DNA of 64,000 nt, from the NCBI GenBank assembly GCA_963556695.1, contig CAUWAG010000019.1, positions 930,001 to 994,000 on the forward strand, read 5' to 3'. Below, piece by piece: positions 21,447-32,200 of the stretch. The notes beneath the pieces are model-generated. The model had not been told where the DNA came from. It did not search any database and saw only the letters and a list, made by a program, of their open reading frames with translations. Both the position numbers and the translations under genes were made by a program. The stretch is from Anthostomella pinea. Its lineage: Eukaryota > Ascomycota > Sordariomycetes > Xylariales > Xylariaceae. Position 1 is the stretch's first letter, and the number at the start of each line of letters is the position of its first letter.

Positions 21447-24400
21447 CTAGTGCATCCGTTTCAGCTCCTCCACCAGATTCCGCATGCTTTCAACGTCAGG
21501 TCCCAGGCCCTGACATATCTCTTCTTGTGTCTCATCGTCCATCTCCAGGAACCGCTCGACCATTTCTCCATCAACAAAGCGGAACGGGCCGTCCGACTCG
21601 CGTTCCTCGTTCCGGAAGGATCGGTACTGGGAGAATTTGATGTCGCCCGTGGTCTGAACCACGTCAGCGAGCCTGTTCTGGAACCGGATAAGCAGATCCT
21701 GGGAATTAGGCGAGATCGTGGCAAACATATAAACGCCTCCCTCGACCTGATTGGGTACTTCGTGTTAGCAATACTGCCTGATAAAAAAGGATGTAGGTTG
21801 GCTGGGTGGTGGGCTTACCGTGCCGAGGAATGCTCGTGGTATTATAACCGCATTCTCGCTTGCATCCACCGTGATCTTGCGCATCTTGTTTACCATCTCC
21901 CCGAGGTTGATCTCACTCGTCACCTCCATCTTTCGCTTGTCCTCTAGAGTCACGCCGTCCAAATTCCTCCGAAGCACCAGCAAGTTCCCCACAGTGTCTG
22001 ATTCTAACCACGTGTGCCCATCAATATGACACACCGAAGTGGCCCAGACGGATTGGTAGTGTCTCGATACTTCCACAAGCTTTGCTGGTTGACCATCAGC
22101 AGCTGGTGTGTATTCAACAAGAGTCATCGATTTCATCAGGTCTGCCACGGCGATGATATTGCCTTCAACGACCAGGTCGACAGGATAAGTCGCTGGCCGG
22201 TATGAGGCCATCTTCTTGATCTCTGCAGTGGTCGTAGACGTCTCGTTGTATGAGTACATGACAACCGTCTTTGCCAACGCCGCAATAATGTTGTCATCCA
22301 TGACCGCTAGAGATCTGCAGGAACCCTTCAGATTCCGGCTGGCAATCAGATATGGCACCCTTTCGTTGTCGATGCCCAGAACTAGTATTCGTCCTCGTAC
22401 ATCCTCCTGCGTTGCGGCAATGGTCTGATCGTCCATATAAGTAGTACCGACGATGAACCGTTCAGCTCGGCCTCCGTAAGAATCTGGCAATTCCGCTCGA
22501 ACGACGGCCTCCACCATCTCGATACGAGGTGAACTGTCCAAAACGAAATCGCTGCCGAGCTGCTTGAACACAACTTCGTCCACCAACTTGAACGAACTGG
22601 TGATTATCTCCTCATTATCCCTTACTTCTCTGTAGAAGCAACCCAGACCAAAGGCTCGCTCTACACGAGAGTATGCTATTCGTCGCACTGTTTCGCCCAT
22701 GGGTAAACTGTTCACATGCGTTCGGCGCTGAGTATCAATCACGGATATCTTGACCTCCTTTTCGGTCGCAACAACGATGGATCCCGGAAATGCCTCAGCG
22801 TCGAACGGGCAAACACACGTCGCATCCTCGGCTGTTATTGCTGAATATACGATTCTGCCCTCTGTTCCATATATCAAGCTGGGATGTTCGCTTGTAGAAA
22901 AGATGTTGTAAACTCCATTAGGTTGTGGGAGCAAGTGCAGCCGGGCGTGTTGCGTCCCTAGAACGACGCTTTTCCGGCCGGAAAGAGAGAAGTCGGCGTT
23001 GGAGACGTTGAAGGTGATGACAAACCCATCTTCCATCGACACGAACAGTGTAGGTCCACCAAGCTGAGGCGGGAGGACCTGTGCAAGCGCAATATCTCGT
23101 GGTATCGATGCGTTGTCGTCCCTCCGGCGTAGGCTCTCACCGTGCATGGATTGCAAGGTCTTGATGTCAAGGATCGATATCGTCCCCGACTTCCAGAACC
23201 CGACGACGCCAATGTGAGGGTATTGCGGAGGCAGATGCACACAGGCAACCTGATCCGCGTCTCCAAGGTCTTTGTGCTCAAGCCATTCGATATTATCCCG
23301 CGGTATCTGCAATGACAAAAGAAATCTACCATCGACCGCAAGCAAAATCCACTCGTCGCTTGCTGACACGCTCGTGATCTGTCCTTGTTCTGGTTTCCAA
23401 GTCAACAATGGAGCACCACTTTCAGAGTCGATCAACAATACGCCGCTTGGTGTAACTTGCAGGAGCCGTCCGTCCGAGAGGTCCTGCGCTAGCAAGGTCT
23501 GTTCCTCAAAAACCACACTTTCGAATCTTTCCACAATCTGCGAGGGTAATAAAGTCAGCATGGCCTGTCGGAAAACGAGATAGGCGCGTTCAACAACGCT
23601 TATACCAAGGATAAAGGTTTGCCATGAGTACTCATGCATTTCTGACAATATAAAGAAGATGGCCACGTACCTTCGATGCCCCGGCCGGGTCTACTTCCTC
23701 AATCTCGCCCGTCGGGTCAAACGAGAAAATTCTCGTTTCAGTCAAGAAGGATATGACCAACGTATCTGGTTTCGACGCCCCGTGGGAGCGTATAGAAAAA
23801 AGCGCCCGCACATTTTCCATGGTGGCCAAAATCCCAACATCATCCAGTCCAACACCACTTCGAACGCTTCGTAGACTGCCATCTTTATGAACGCCACTGC
23901 CGGTGACGATTCTTGCCTGGCCTGAAGAGTACTCGTTGGAAGTCTGACCTTCTCCCTCGCGGTTACCCATGTCCATCACGTTGAGGTCTAATATAGGCGC
24001 AATGTTGTGCAATGTCTGAACCAGCTCCAAAGAAGCTTGGTCGATATTGATGTGGAATACTTGAGAGTCGCCATGGTGCGACCCGACAAAAAGGACATTG
24101 TTGCCCATGTAAACGAGACTACTGGCCCGCGAGGTCGTGCCGATCTTCTTCATCTCCATTCCGGTGACCACAACGCCGTCGAGGAGAATTTCAAGCAACC
24201 ACATGTTGCCATAGTCGTCTCCAACCAAGTAGTGCGAGGCATCGAACTCGGCCCAGGCAACAAAGATAGATGCTTCAGCCAGTGGCGTCTCGACCAACTT
24301 CTTCGCAGCATCGTCGTAGTACAGCAACCTAGTCTCGCCTACAACAATTAAACCGCCCAGCTGAGCACGTGCAGACGAGGCGTTTCGGCTTAAGTAACGC

Positions 24401-25191
24401 TTCGAATCCTCCTCGCCCTTACTGACAGGTATCAGAATCGCTGAGCCAGGGTCTTGAATCTCCATACGGTCGATCTGGTCTCGCACTTCAAACCTAGATA
24501 CCTCGGTATTTTTGTCGTCAGAGGTAAGGCGGTATGTGACGAGATGGCAGTCGGCGTTCTCGGTTCGGGTCTGGTAGAGGAAGGCGACCTTTGGATGGCC
24601 AGTTTCGACGTGCAGGAAGCTCGCGCATTTGATGAAGAGTTCGGATATGCGTATTTGATCCATCCAATTAAGATTATGTCTCTTGCTTTTGACTCTGTGC
24701 ATGCGCAGAACATTAATCACGCCTTCCCACAAGAGCACGACCATGAACTGGCCGGTGGGGTCGACTATGCATTTGTCCTGGCTTAGGGAATCCCGCATGT
24801 GCTTCTCGTTGACGTCGTAGAACATCTCCACGGTGTCGAGTCTCTGTGTGGACGCATCCCAGCCGACGGTGAAGTATTGGAATCTGTCGGTTCCGACAAA
24901 GAGTAGATCGGTGTCGGCATCTCGTGGTCGTAGGCTTTGCAGCATGGAAATGGTTCCGTGGACGGCGTTGGTGTCTGTGTGCACCAAGGCACCAGTCCCT
25001 TCAAGCTTCCATATCTCCAGCCGGTTGGCTTTGCTGCTCAGAGTCAGCCTCAGCACTCATACCAGCACCGTCATAGCTGGCCGGTGGACTCACGCTAGGA
25101 CGATGCAGTCGTCCTCGTCGTCGGGAAACAGTGTTGCGCGTAGGGCATGTCGGACGCTATTCGGGCGGTGAATAGGCGCTATATATGCCAT
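21447..25191 (-). CDS. DDB1: DDB1-like UV-damaged DNA-binding protein / CUL4 adaptor
   Basis: Four exons: 25191-25094, 25033-23671, 23537-21819 and 21746-21447; introns 60, 133 and 72 bp; 1159 residues, the usual size for the family. The start MAYIAPIHRPNSVRHAL and the segment LEIWKLEGTGALVHTDTNAVHGTISML open the MMS1_N region. Long beta-propeller repeats follow, and the C-terminal CPSF_A part ends EGGVYMFATISPNSQDLLIRFQNRLADVVQTTGDI then ERFLEMDD. DDB1 bridges CUL4-RBX1 to substrate receptors in nucleotide-excision repair and, in fungi, in heterochromatin and RIP-related DNA methylation (Neurospora DIM-8). The window also shows RIP-like decay, although a link is only inference. RAD4, another repair gene, lies 26 kb away. 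Confidence 0.93.
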
Positions 25192-25506
25192 TGTGAGAGC
25201 TTCGCATGGCTTGATAATGATGTTGGTACCAAGGTGATATTGCGAGGGGTGTTCATGAAAGGATGATGGAGCTTCAGCAGTAGAAGACGAGCTTCGATGA
25301 TGCATACAGCCCTAACAGCCATAAGCCGGTGATAAGCAAACGCCGCAGCTGCCGATAAAGCACGATAAGCACGATAAGCACCCGCAGCGGGGATATCACA
25401 TCTGCAGGTGCACCCCACCACCACCACCACCACCGAGAACTCAACGTGCAGTAACAAGATGAAACCGCCGAAGAATACGAGGAAAGAGTGCTGGACCGAC
25501 CTTTAG
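25192..25506. other. DDB1 5' flank with a CAC-triplet run
   Basis: A 315-bp promoter-side spacer. It contains a (CAC)n run near 25415-25433 and repeated CGATAAGCA words near 25362-25381. No gene. Confidence 0.6.
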
Positions 25507-26333
25507 CTTGCAGCCAAGAACATTAACCTGGCGAAGGTAGAAGATTCGCTCGCAGATGGAGCGGGTGTCAATGCCTCGCCAAGGCGGTATCACGGAAACA
25601 CTGTTCTTCAAGCTGCGTGTCTCTTTGGACATGAAGGAACCGTGCGGAGATCCATCACAGCTGGGGCAGATGTTCATCATGCGCCAGGAGAGAACAATGG
25701 TATGCGAACTGCCTTACAAAAGGCCTGTGCTGTTAGGCACCACTCCATCGTTAAGATTCTGTTCAAATCTGGAGCCAATATCAACTCACCTGCTGGTCGA
25801 TACTTTGGACAAACGTTACTGCAAGCAACGGCGGAAGGAGGCCACTTGAAACTGGTGCAGATGTTTCTTGAACAAGACGCCGATGTTAATGCTTGCCCCG
25901 GAGCCACTGCTGGACTCACTGCACTGCAAGCTGCTGCGTCTTGTGGTCATCGAGATATCGTCAAGTTATTGCTTAGAAAAGGGGCATATGTCGACGCGCC
26001 TGCTACACGTCCACAAGAACTCAACGGCTTTGCAAGTTGCTTCGCTCAAGGCAGTCTGAAGGTTCTCAACTTATTGATTGGAGCTGGGGTTGATTTTGAT
26101 GCTCTTGGTAGTTCATTGAAAGGAGGCAGAACTTTGCATGCCGCTCTGGAAAAGGGACATGTCGACATCGCGAAGCGTCTCCTCAAAACGGGAGCTTCAC
26201 CAGACTCGACCGCAGGCTGGGGTATCAGACAGCACTACAAATTGCTGCAGTCTGTGGCCAAGACAACATCGTTGAGCTTTTAAGAAGATCGGGTGATTCT
26301 GGTGTCGATGGTAGAGGCCAAATACTCTCCTGA
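25507..26333 (+). pseudogene. Ankyrin-repeat gene relic
   Basis: Several ankyrin repeats are readable on the plus strand: NTVLQAACLFGHEGTV, TALQKACAVRHHSIVKILFKSGANINSP, GLTALQAAASCGHRDIVKLLLRKGAYVDAP, TLHAALEKGHVDIAKRLLKTGASPD. No start codon precedes the first repeat in frame (a TAG sits at 25504), although a TTGCAG acceptor-like site occurs at 25508-25513. Near 26222 the repeat array continues one frame over (YQTALQIAAVCGQDNIVELL) to a stop at 26331-26333, so one base has been lost or gained. This is the middle or C-terminal piece of a larger protein, perhaps an NLR-type or other multi-ankyrin gene; its N-terminal domain is not present in the window. Confidence 0.75.
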
Positions 26334-27634
26334 GACAGAGTCTTCATAACGTGGGTGCGTGGCTCTGCCCCTGATGCCTCACACTAATCGGTGGGGACAT
26401 ACAGCTGCAACACTCGTATGTCAAACCCATGGCCCATATTACCCAGTCACCGGTGCAGGATGGACGATACGCTCTTGGTATGCCTGGATCGTTCCAAGAC
26501 TCCTCGAGCCAGTCATATGAGGCGCAGGCGACCTCATGGGTTGCTGTTTCCGCCAAAGTTATCCGCTCAAGGCGGGAACCTTTTCCCCAAATGGGACAAT
26601 ACAGGCCTCCATGCCAAGTTACCCGACTGCCAAGCGCCCTGGGGATAACAGTGCGGACTCAAGCCAGTGCAACGCTTGCGATATCCCCTCATGAGAATCA
26701 GCGGAGTCAAAGATGGCTCATTACTCAGCCCTAATGGCTGGCGGAATATACGCATGACTGTAATAATCTTTGCAGACAGGAAAGATATCACCACCGGAAA
26801 AGCAATGTCCGGGGGTCAACCAACCGGGGTTCGACTGTACGTTGTGGACAAGCACCAAGACATATCTCTGAGCTTACCTACACAATAGACTGACTTCATG
26901 GGCCCGACTCTGAGGCGAGTATTTTTTGCACACATCATATCATGATCCTCGCAGTTGTAACCAGGGTCTACGTTCCTTCTTCATGTCGAGATTACCTCAA
27001 GACTTTGTGTCACATCAGCGCTTAACAGGGCAGATTGACCTGCACTTCTGTTTGGCTCAATATATACGCCCGGGCAGGCATGTTGCTCCTCCGCTTTCTG
27101 GGCAGTTCACCGACTCCAGGGAGAGCGGCAGCGAACCAGGTCATGCAGGCGGGGACGGCCCTTGCGTAGGTAGCCAAGCCTCCGCTTCCGGCAACTTGTC
27201 CGGGCGAGTCGGCTTGCCGCCGTTGTTTTGTCCCCACGGGGTACGCTTCGACCGCTACCGTTGGCATGGTCATGCCAAGGTGCAGTATGTTTTCTGCTCG
27301 TCTAGGCACCGAGCAAAAGCTGATCGTGATACTGTAAGCAACAACGAGTCGAATCACAGTGGTCCATCTGCAGGGCAGTGGTTATTTTACCCTCCTTGCC
27401 GGGCTGTAGCAACACTATGCGCTCGAATGAGGTCTACCCTTCAAGTTGGGTCTTCTATTATCACGCAAATGAGGCGACCGGGTCGCCGTGGTCTCGGTCC
27501 CGTCGAGTCCTTGCTATGTCCAGAGTCTTGGCCTGTGTACGAGGAGGATATAAAGTGACGGCTGCCCCTCTGGAAGGAACTATCTCTGTCTCCGGATGCC
27601 ACCTATCGTGAAGGAGACATACCGAAGCGCAATC
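26334..27634. other. Intergenic, 1.3 kb
   Basis: Several ORFs of 70-210 codons occur on both strands but none shows a domain, splice logic or a homologue I recognise. The 3' end is the promoter of the dioxygenase gene with a GATATAAAG TATA-like word at about 27550. Confidence 0.5.
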
Positions 27635-28924
27635 ATGAAGCTCAACCCTACCTTTGCGGCCACGCTGGCTGCAACGCTGTCTCTTGTCTTTGCGGCGTCC
27701 GCTCATCCTGGCGAGGCGTTGTCGAAGCGTCAGCAGGAAGCCCACAATGCCCGTTCTGTCGCGGCAGTCAACGCCCGAGCACTCGAGGTTTGCCAGCAGC
27801 GGCCTGAGGTGAAGGCCAGAAAGCAACGGGACATCGCCCGAAGACAAGCCACCTTTGACCAGCTCCGTCAGAAGAGGAGTCTGCAGAACGGTACGCGGCG
27901 TTCCTCAAGAGACATCGTTGTATCGAGCAAAGTGCAGACTAACATATGCGTAGATGCTTTCTTTCATCGGAGAAGCGATGCAGACTTCCAGCAATGGGCA
28001 GCTAGCAATCATAATTTCACTGGGGAGGTAGACGTGACCGTTTCGTCGAAGGACCTTTTTCCCTCCAATGCGAGCTGTGTCTTGGCTCCTGACAACGCTA
28101 ACGGCCCTTACTTCGTATCCCAGGAGCTCATCCGGCAGGAGATCGATGAGGAAGAAGTGGGCATTCCCATGCACCTTGAGCTGCAGTTCATCGACATCAA
28201 CACGTGCGAGCCGGCCGATGTCTTGATCGATGTGTGGTCCTGCAACTCTACGGGACAATATAGTGGTATCAGTGCCGGTGGCCAGGGCGGGCTGGATACC
28301 ACCTACCTCCGCGGTGTGCAGCTTACGGATGATGAGGGCGTGGTTAACTTCGATACCCCTTTTCCCGGCCTTTACGAAGGGCGTGCGACACACCAGCACA
28401 TTATCGTGCATGTGGGTTCTGAGAGTACGTTCCCTAAAACAAGTTCAAGAAATAACATAAGGTGATTGCTGATACTTTCATCATAGTACTGGACAACGGC
28501 ACGTACACCGGCGGTGTCGTGGCTCATCTCTCACAGCTATTCTTCGACCAGAAGCTCAGAGATGCCGTAGAGTCACTGGCCCCTTACAACACGAACGAGA
28601 TCCCTGTGACCTCTAATGTGGAGGATCTGTTTGGAGGCTACGCCTCCACTGCTGAATACGACCCGTTCATGAACTACGTCGTTCTGGGTAACAGTCTGGA
28701 GTCAGGCTTATTTGCTTGGACCGAGCTCGCTCTTAACACAGTATGTTACACCTTACATCCAGTGCCGGTCAGATTCAGTTGAAACCGAAGACATAAATTT
28801 ATTACAGAGTTCGAACTGGGACTTCTACGCGCCATATGCTTCCACTTGGGCTGCTGGAGGTGGTTCCGATAACCCGGCTTTCAACTTTTCTGTCGTTACA
28901 ATGCCCCCTCCGACCCACGATTGA
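27635..28924 (+). CDS. Secreted intradiol ring-cleavage dioxygenase-like protein
   Basis: Exons 27635-27890, 27954-28424, 28487-28740 and 28808-28924; introns 63, 62 and 67 bp; about 365 residues. The start at 27635 (MKLNPTFAATLAATLSLVFAASAHP) is a signal peptide; an upstream in-frame ATG at 27596 would bury it. After a basic propeptide-like helical region the catalytic domain begins at CVLAPDNANGPYFV and includes LELQFIDINTCEPADVLIDVWSCNSTGQYSG, YLRGVQLTDDEGVVNFDTPFPGLYEGRATHQHIIVH. The Tyr of GPYF, the Tyr of GQYSG and the HxH pair are the expected Fe(III) ligands. Such enzymes cleave catechol-type aromatics; the secreted form is known in Aspergillus and wood decayers, with substrate uncertain. 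The first intron is 63 bp and stop-free. Confidence 0.88.
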
Positions 28925-29314
28925 GCAGGTCTGCTGTGCGATACAATCTGAGTGGGAACATCTTCGCCCATGTTACCTACGTGACGTCGTAGTGGTATGA
29001 GACTATGCGTTATGCACACTCATATTGCGGGAAGACAATTCCTTCAATGTTGAGCCACTGCCCAAGTTGTTTAATGAGAGATTGAAATCCAACTGCATTG
29101 ACGATATTGCTGTTTGAATACGGGGATGGTGATGATCGTGCCTAGCTGCGATACTCCCTCGTTTGTTCTTCAAGGCGCGTCGCTGGCCCCCTTGCTGTCG
29201 TGTTTGAGGACCATGATCATGAGCTTTCGGTCAGCCTCAAAGTGGTGTTGGCTGAGAGTCCTACGTAGATCTTTCGAAAGGGCGCCTGTATTACTTCTCC
29301 CACATCTTTGCTCT
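28925..29314. other. Intergenic
   Basis: About 390 bp downstream of the dioxygenase gene. Nothing recognisable. Confidence 0.5.
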
Positions 29315-29778
29315 TCATGCTGACAATGGCTTTCCCCTTGGCTTTTCCCCTAGCTTTCCCCTTGGGTTTCCCCTTGGCCTTGGTCTTGGCTTCCGCCTTG
29401 AGCCTGGCTTCGGCCTGTCCCCCCTCCTACACCAACGCGATCCCATATCATCCCACCGACCGCCCCTCCAACCCAGCTCGCGGCGGCGGTGAATCAACAT
29501 GTTCTCGACGCGTTTCAGCACGTATCCGTAGTTCTTGAACAGCTTCAGCACCACACCCATCCATAAGGCTGGGTCCAAGCCTACTGTCTGACGCCGTCGG
29601 TGTGGATCCGGTCGTACAGGCGTAGACCCGTCTTGGTGCGACGGTGCAACGGCTTCCAGTGCGCCGGCACCTGTGATATCGCGTCCGCGATAGTCCTCGT
29701 GTCTTTGCCGAGCGGTGTGGGTTTGATGGCTGGGAAGTCGACCTTCATTGTGCGGAGAAGCACACGCGAAACCGGCAT
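29315..29778 (-). pseudogene. Unidentified small gene, apparently frameshifted
   Basis: On the minus strand an ATG at 29778 opens a frame with the look of a real protein (LLRTMKVDFPAIKPTP, HRRTKTGLRLYDRIHTDGV), stopping at 29581. Immediately after that point another frame gives GLDPALWMGVVLKLFKNYGYVLKRVENM and runs into a basic Gly/Pro/Lys/Arg repeat tail ending at 29315. The join at DGV-R to VGLDP requires a one-base shift, so the locus looks like a broken gene, or a gene with one sequencing error. I do not recognise the family. The tail repeats (PRGNPRGK, KPRGKP) come from a CCTTGG-rich minisatellite at the DNA level. Confidence 0.5.
29329..29402 (+). repeat. CTTTCCCCTTGG-type minisatellite
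   Basis: About six imperfect 12-base units of TTCCCCTTGGCT. It encodes the basic repeat tail of the minus-strand relic. Confidence 0.75.
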
Positions 29779-30242
29779 TTTGTTGGCTTTCGTACTCGGA
29801 AAGGACCCCTTGTTGGAGGCAGGGACGACTTGTAGTTCCTATGGGAATTGTTGCCCTTGTAGGTCTCGAGGCTACTATTCGAGAATCATAATTTTGGCTT
29901 ATGAGGCATTGCCCAGGTCCGCTGCCGCTTTGCAGACCGCCTTGTGACCATCTGAGACATTTCAAAGCACTTGCGCACTGGCATGCAAAGCCTCCGTCGG
30001 AGAACGTGAGCGTGGGCTTTTACTCTGGCCTGGATGGCATCGATTACATGAGACCAGACTCTCCCAGTCCCGATCTCAACGCACGTTCGTCGCGCATCTG
30101 AGATCGGACTACAATCATTGTCACCCAGGCCAAGCTATGACCGCCTCCATAATTACCAAACATACCGAGGTATCTAAAAGGGTACACTTGATAACTCAGG
30201 TACCCATAGTGACACCATAAACTACCTGGAGAGCGATTAGGC
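29779..30242. other. Intergenic between the unidentified relic and the SDR
   Basis: About 460 bp with no recognisable gene. Confidence 0.5.
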
Positions 30243-31335
30243 TCACACGGATAAAGCCCCGGTGATGCGTATGAACTCGTCCTTCGTATGCTCCCACACC
30301 TTGTCCGTCGTGCCATCCTTTCGAAGCCCAGCCAAGATCTCTTGCGCCCCCCAAGGCAAGCCCTCCGCTTTATAGCAGATCGAGTACACGCCACCGCCAA
30401 TCTTCCCCTCCGTACTGGTGGCAGTACAAACGCCTGCATCCAAGGCAACACCATCAGTCCCCATCTCCCCAGAGCCGGGTGGAAACCGAGCACTGGTCGC
30501 AAAGAAGACCTGGCGCTCGCCCACCTCCTCGATGGGAATGTTTAGCAGCGCCATGACGGGCGCGAAGAAAACCGAGGCAATGGCCGGAATGGGGCCCTTG
30601 AGCTCGCGCGAGAGCCCCGTCTTGACGAAGCCGGGATAGTCGTGCACGAAGGAAACCTCGGGGGCTTGCTTGGCAATGGACTCGAGTGCAAGGGTGATCA
30701 TTGATACGCAATGACCACGCATTGATCTGATGCTCAGGCCCCTGGCTTGGAAGCCATCGGGGAAGATGGCGCCTTCCATTGTGCCGGCAAAGACAGTGAC
30801 GACGCGGCGGAGAGAGGTTGCCTGCTTTAATAGCGGGAGCAGGTTGACGACGCATCGCATGCGCGAGTAGTATGTTACCGCCATAGGGTAATGGAGGCCT
30901 TCCTCTGTGTCTGATGTGCAACGAAGGTGAATAAGCAACATAGAGTTAACGTCTCACAGAGACCCGGTGACCATGAACGAGGACCAACCTTTACCCCTAA
31001 TGAGTGTCCCGCTACTGACGAAGAGCAGATTGATACTGGATTCCTTGCGCCGGATTAGGCGACATAATTCATCGACGTTGTTGAGCAGGCTGACGTCGCA
31101 AGGCAGATACTCGTACTGGCCGTCGGGATTCAAGGCCTTGATCTCAGTCTCAATCCGCCGGCCCTCATCTTGCCGCCGACCGACGAAGTAGACTCGGGGT
31201 TGCCGCGCGTGTGAAGGCCTTTAGAGCCGCTTCGCCGACACCACTCGTTGCGCCGACAAATACAGCTACAAGGTGCGCAGGAAGACCATCGCGGATGCGC
31301 CCGTTGGAGGCACGCATGGCTTCGAGTGAAACCAT
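30243..31335 (-). pseudogene. Short-chain dehydrogenase/reductase with one frameshift
   Basis: Starts at ATG 31335 (MVSLEAMRASNGRIRDG). The Rossmann motif is VAVFVGATSGVGEAALKAF, after which the frame changes near 31215-31235 and continues as RVYFVGRRQDEGRRIETEIKALNPDGQ, PCDVSLLNNVDELC and INLLFVSSGTL. An 84-bp intron (30994-30911) leads to DTEEGLHYPMAVTYYSRMR and the rest, ending ALSV at 30243. Family members are NAD(P)-dependent reductases, often near secondary-metabolite or degradation genes. The classic YxxxK is replaced in this subfamily by YYSR-type segments, so the substrate cannot be guessed. The frameshift is a one-base gain or two-base loss; a sequencing error would make this an intact CDS of about 335 residues. 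Confidence 0.75.
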
Positions 31336-32200
31336 GACTAGTAAAGAGTCAAGAATAGCCCATAACGCCGGAAGGCAGCCGTTCCCCTGTCTGAGAGCCG
31401 CCCTATGTGGAATGAGATCACGGCGGCATCCCTTACATGAGCCATCTACCAACAGATGAATGATATGTCGTGTAACCATTCCTCATCCAACAGCCTCATC
31501 ACCCGCCCGCTTTATGCGGCCAAGTTGGTTGTCCCGACAGGTGGCCAGCACCTACTTCATCGAGCGTCTTCGAAAGAGACGTCCAGCATCATAAGGACCG
31601 TCACGAACGAAGCAGCCGCTTATGTTTCATTGACTACACGCTCGGTACGATATATGACCCGTCCGAACTTCCGAAGCAGGTAGCTGGGTAGCCGGCAGCT
31701 ACCGGAAAAGCACAGTCCACCTGGCTGTGCCCCTTTACTGCCGTTGGTGGCGCAGCATTTCTCCGGCTCTGGTGAATCCCAGTCATTTGCGGCAACTGCC
31801 GAACTCCAGCTTTGATAGGCGGCATAGACATTCGACCAAGAAACGAGGCGTGAAGCTGTGCAGATACCGGTCGTATCAACTCCCATTTACGGAATAGCGC
31901 GCGTCCGGAGGCAAGGAGCGGCGCCAGGTCCTCGGCCAGGGATCCGCACCTTATCGCCGGCTAAAGCCAGAATAGGCAGGAGATGGCCGTTATGCATAGT
32001 CCAATCTCGCCCAACGACTGAACGACCAGGACCAACAGCATGTATGCGGCCGTGGCGGCGTACTGCGGGCAGCGTTGTACCGGAAAGGGGCAGATCTACG
32101 ATGTGATAAATAAGCTTGTTCATGGCCCTCACTCGAGGCAGGGCTCTTTCTCCCCATCCCTCTCGTTGCAAGTCCAGTCTCTACAGTAGGGGTGGTAAAC
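31336..32200. other. Divergent spacer between SDR and sedolisin genes
   Basis: About 865 bp. It holds both promoters; ORFs here are short and unrecognised. Confidence 0.5.

Noticed and set aside
26926..27558. 210-codon plus-strand ORF
   Set aside because: No domain or coding-like pattern; it overlaps a similarly long antisense ORF and a promoter region.
29308..29538. ORF of FPLAFPLGFPL repeats
   Set aside because: A translation of the minisatellite; the minus-strand frame is better supported.
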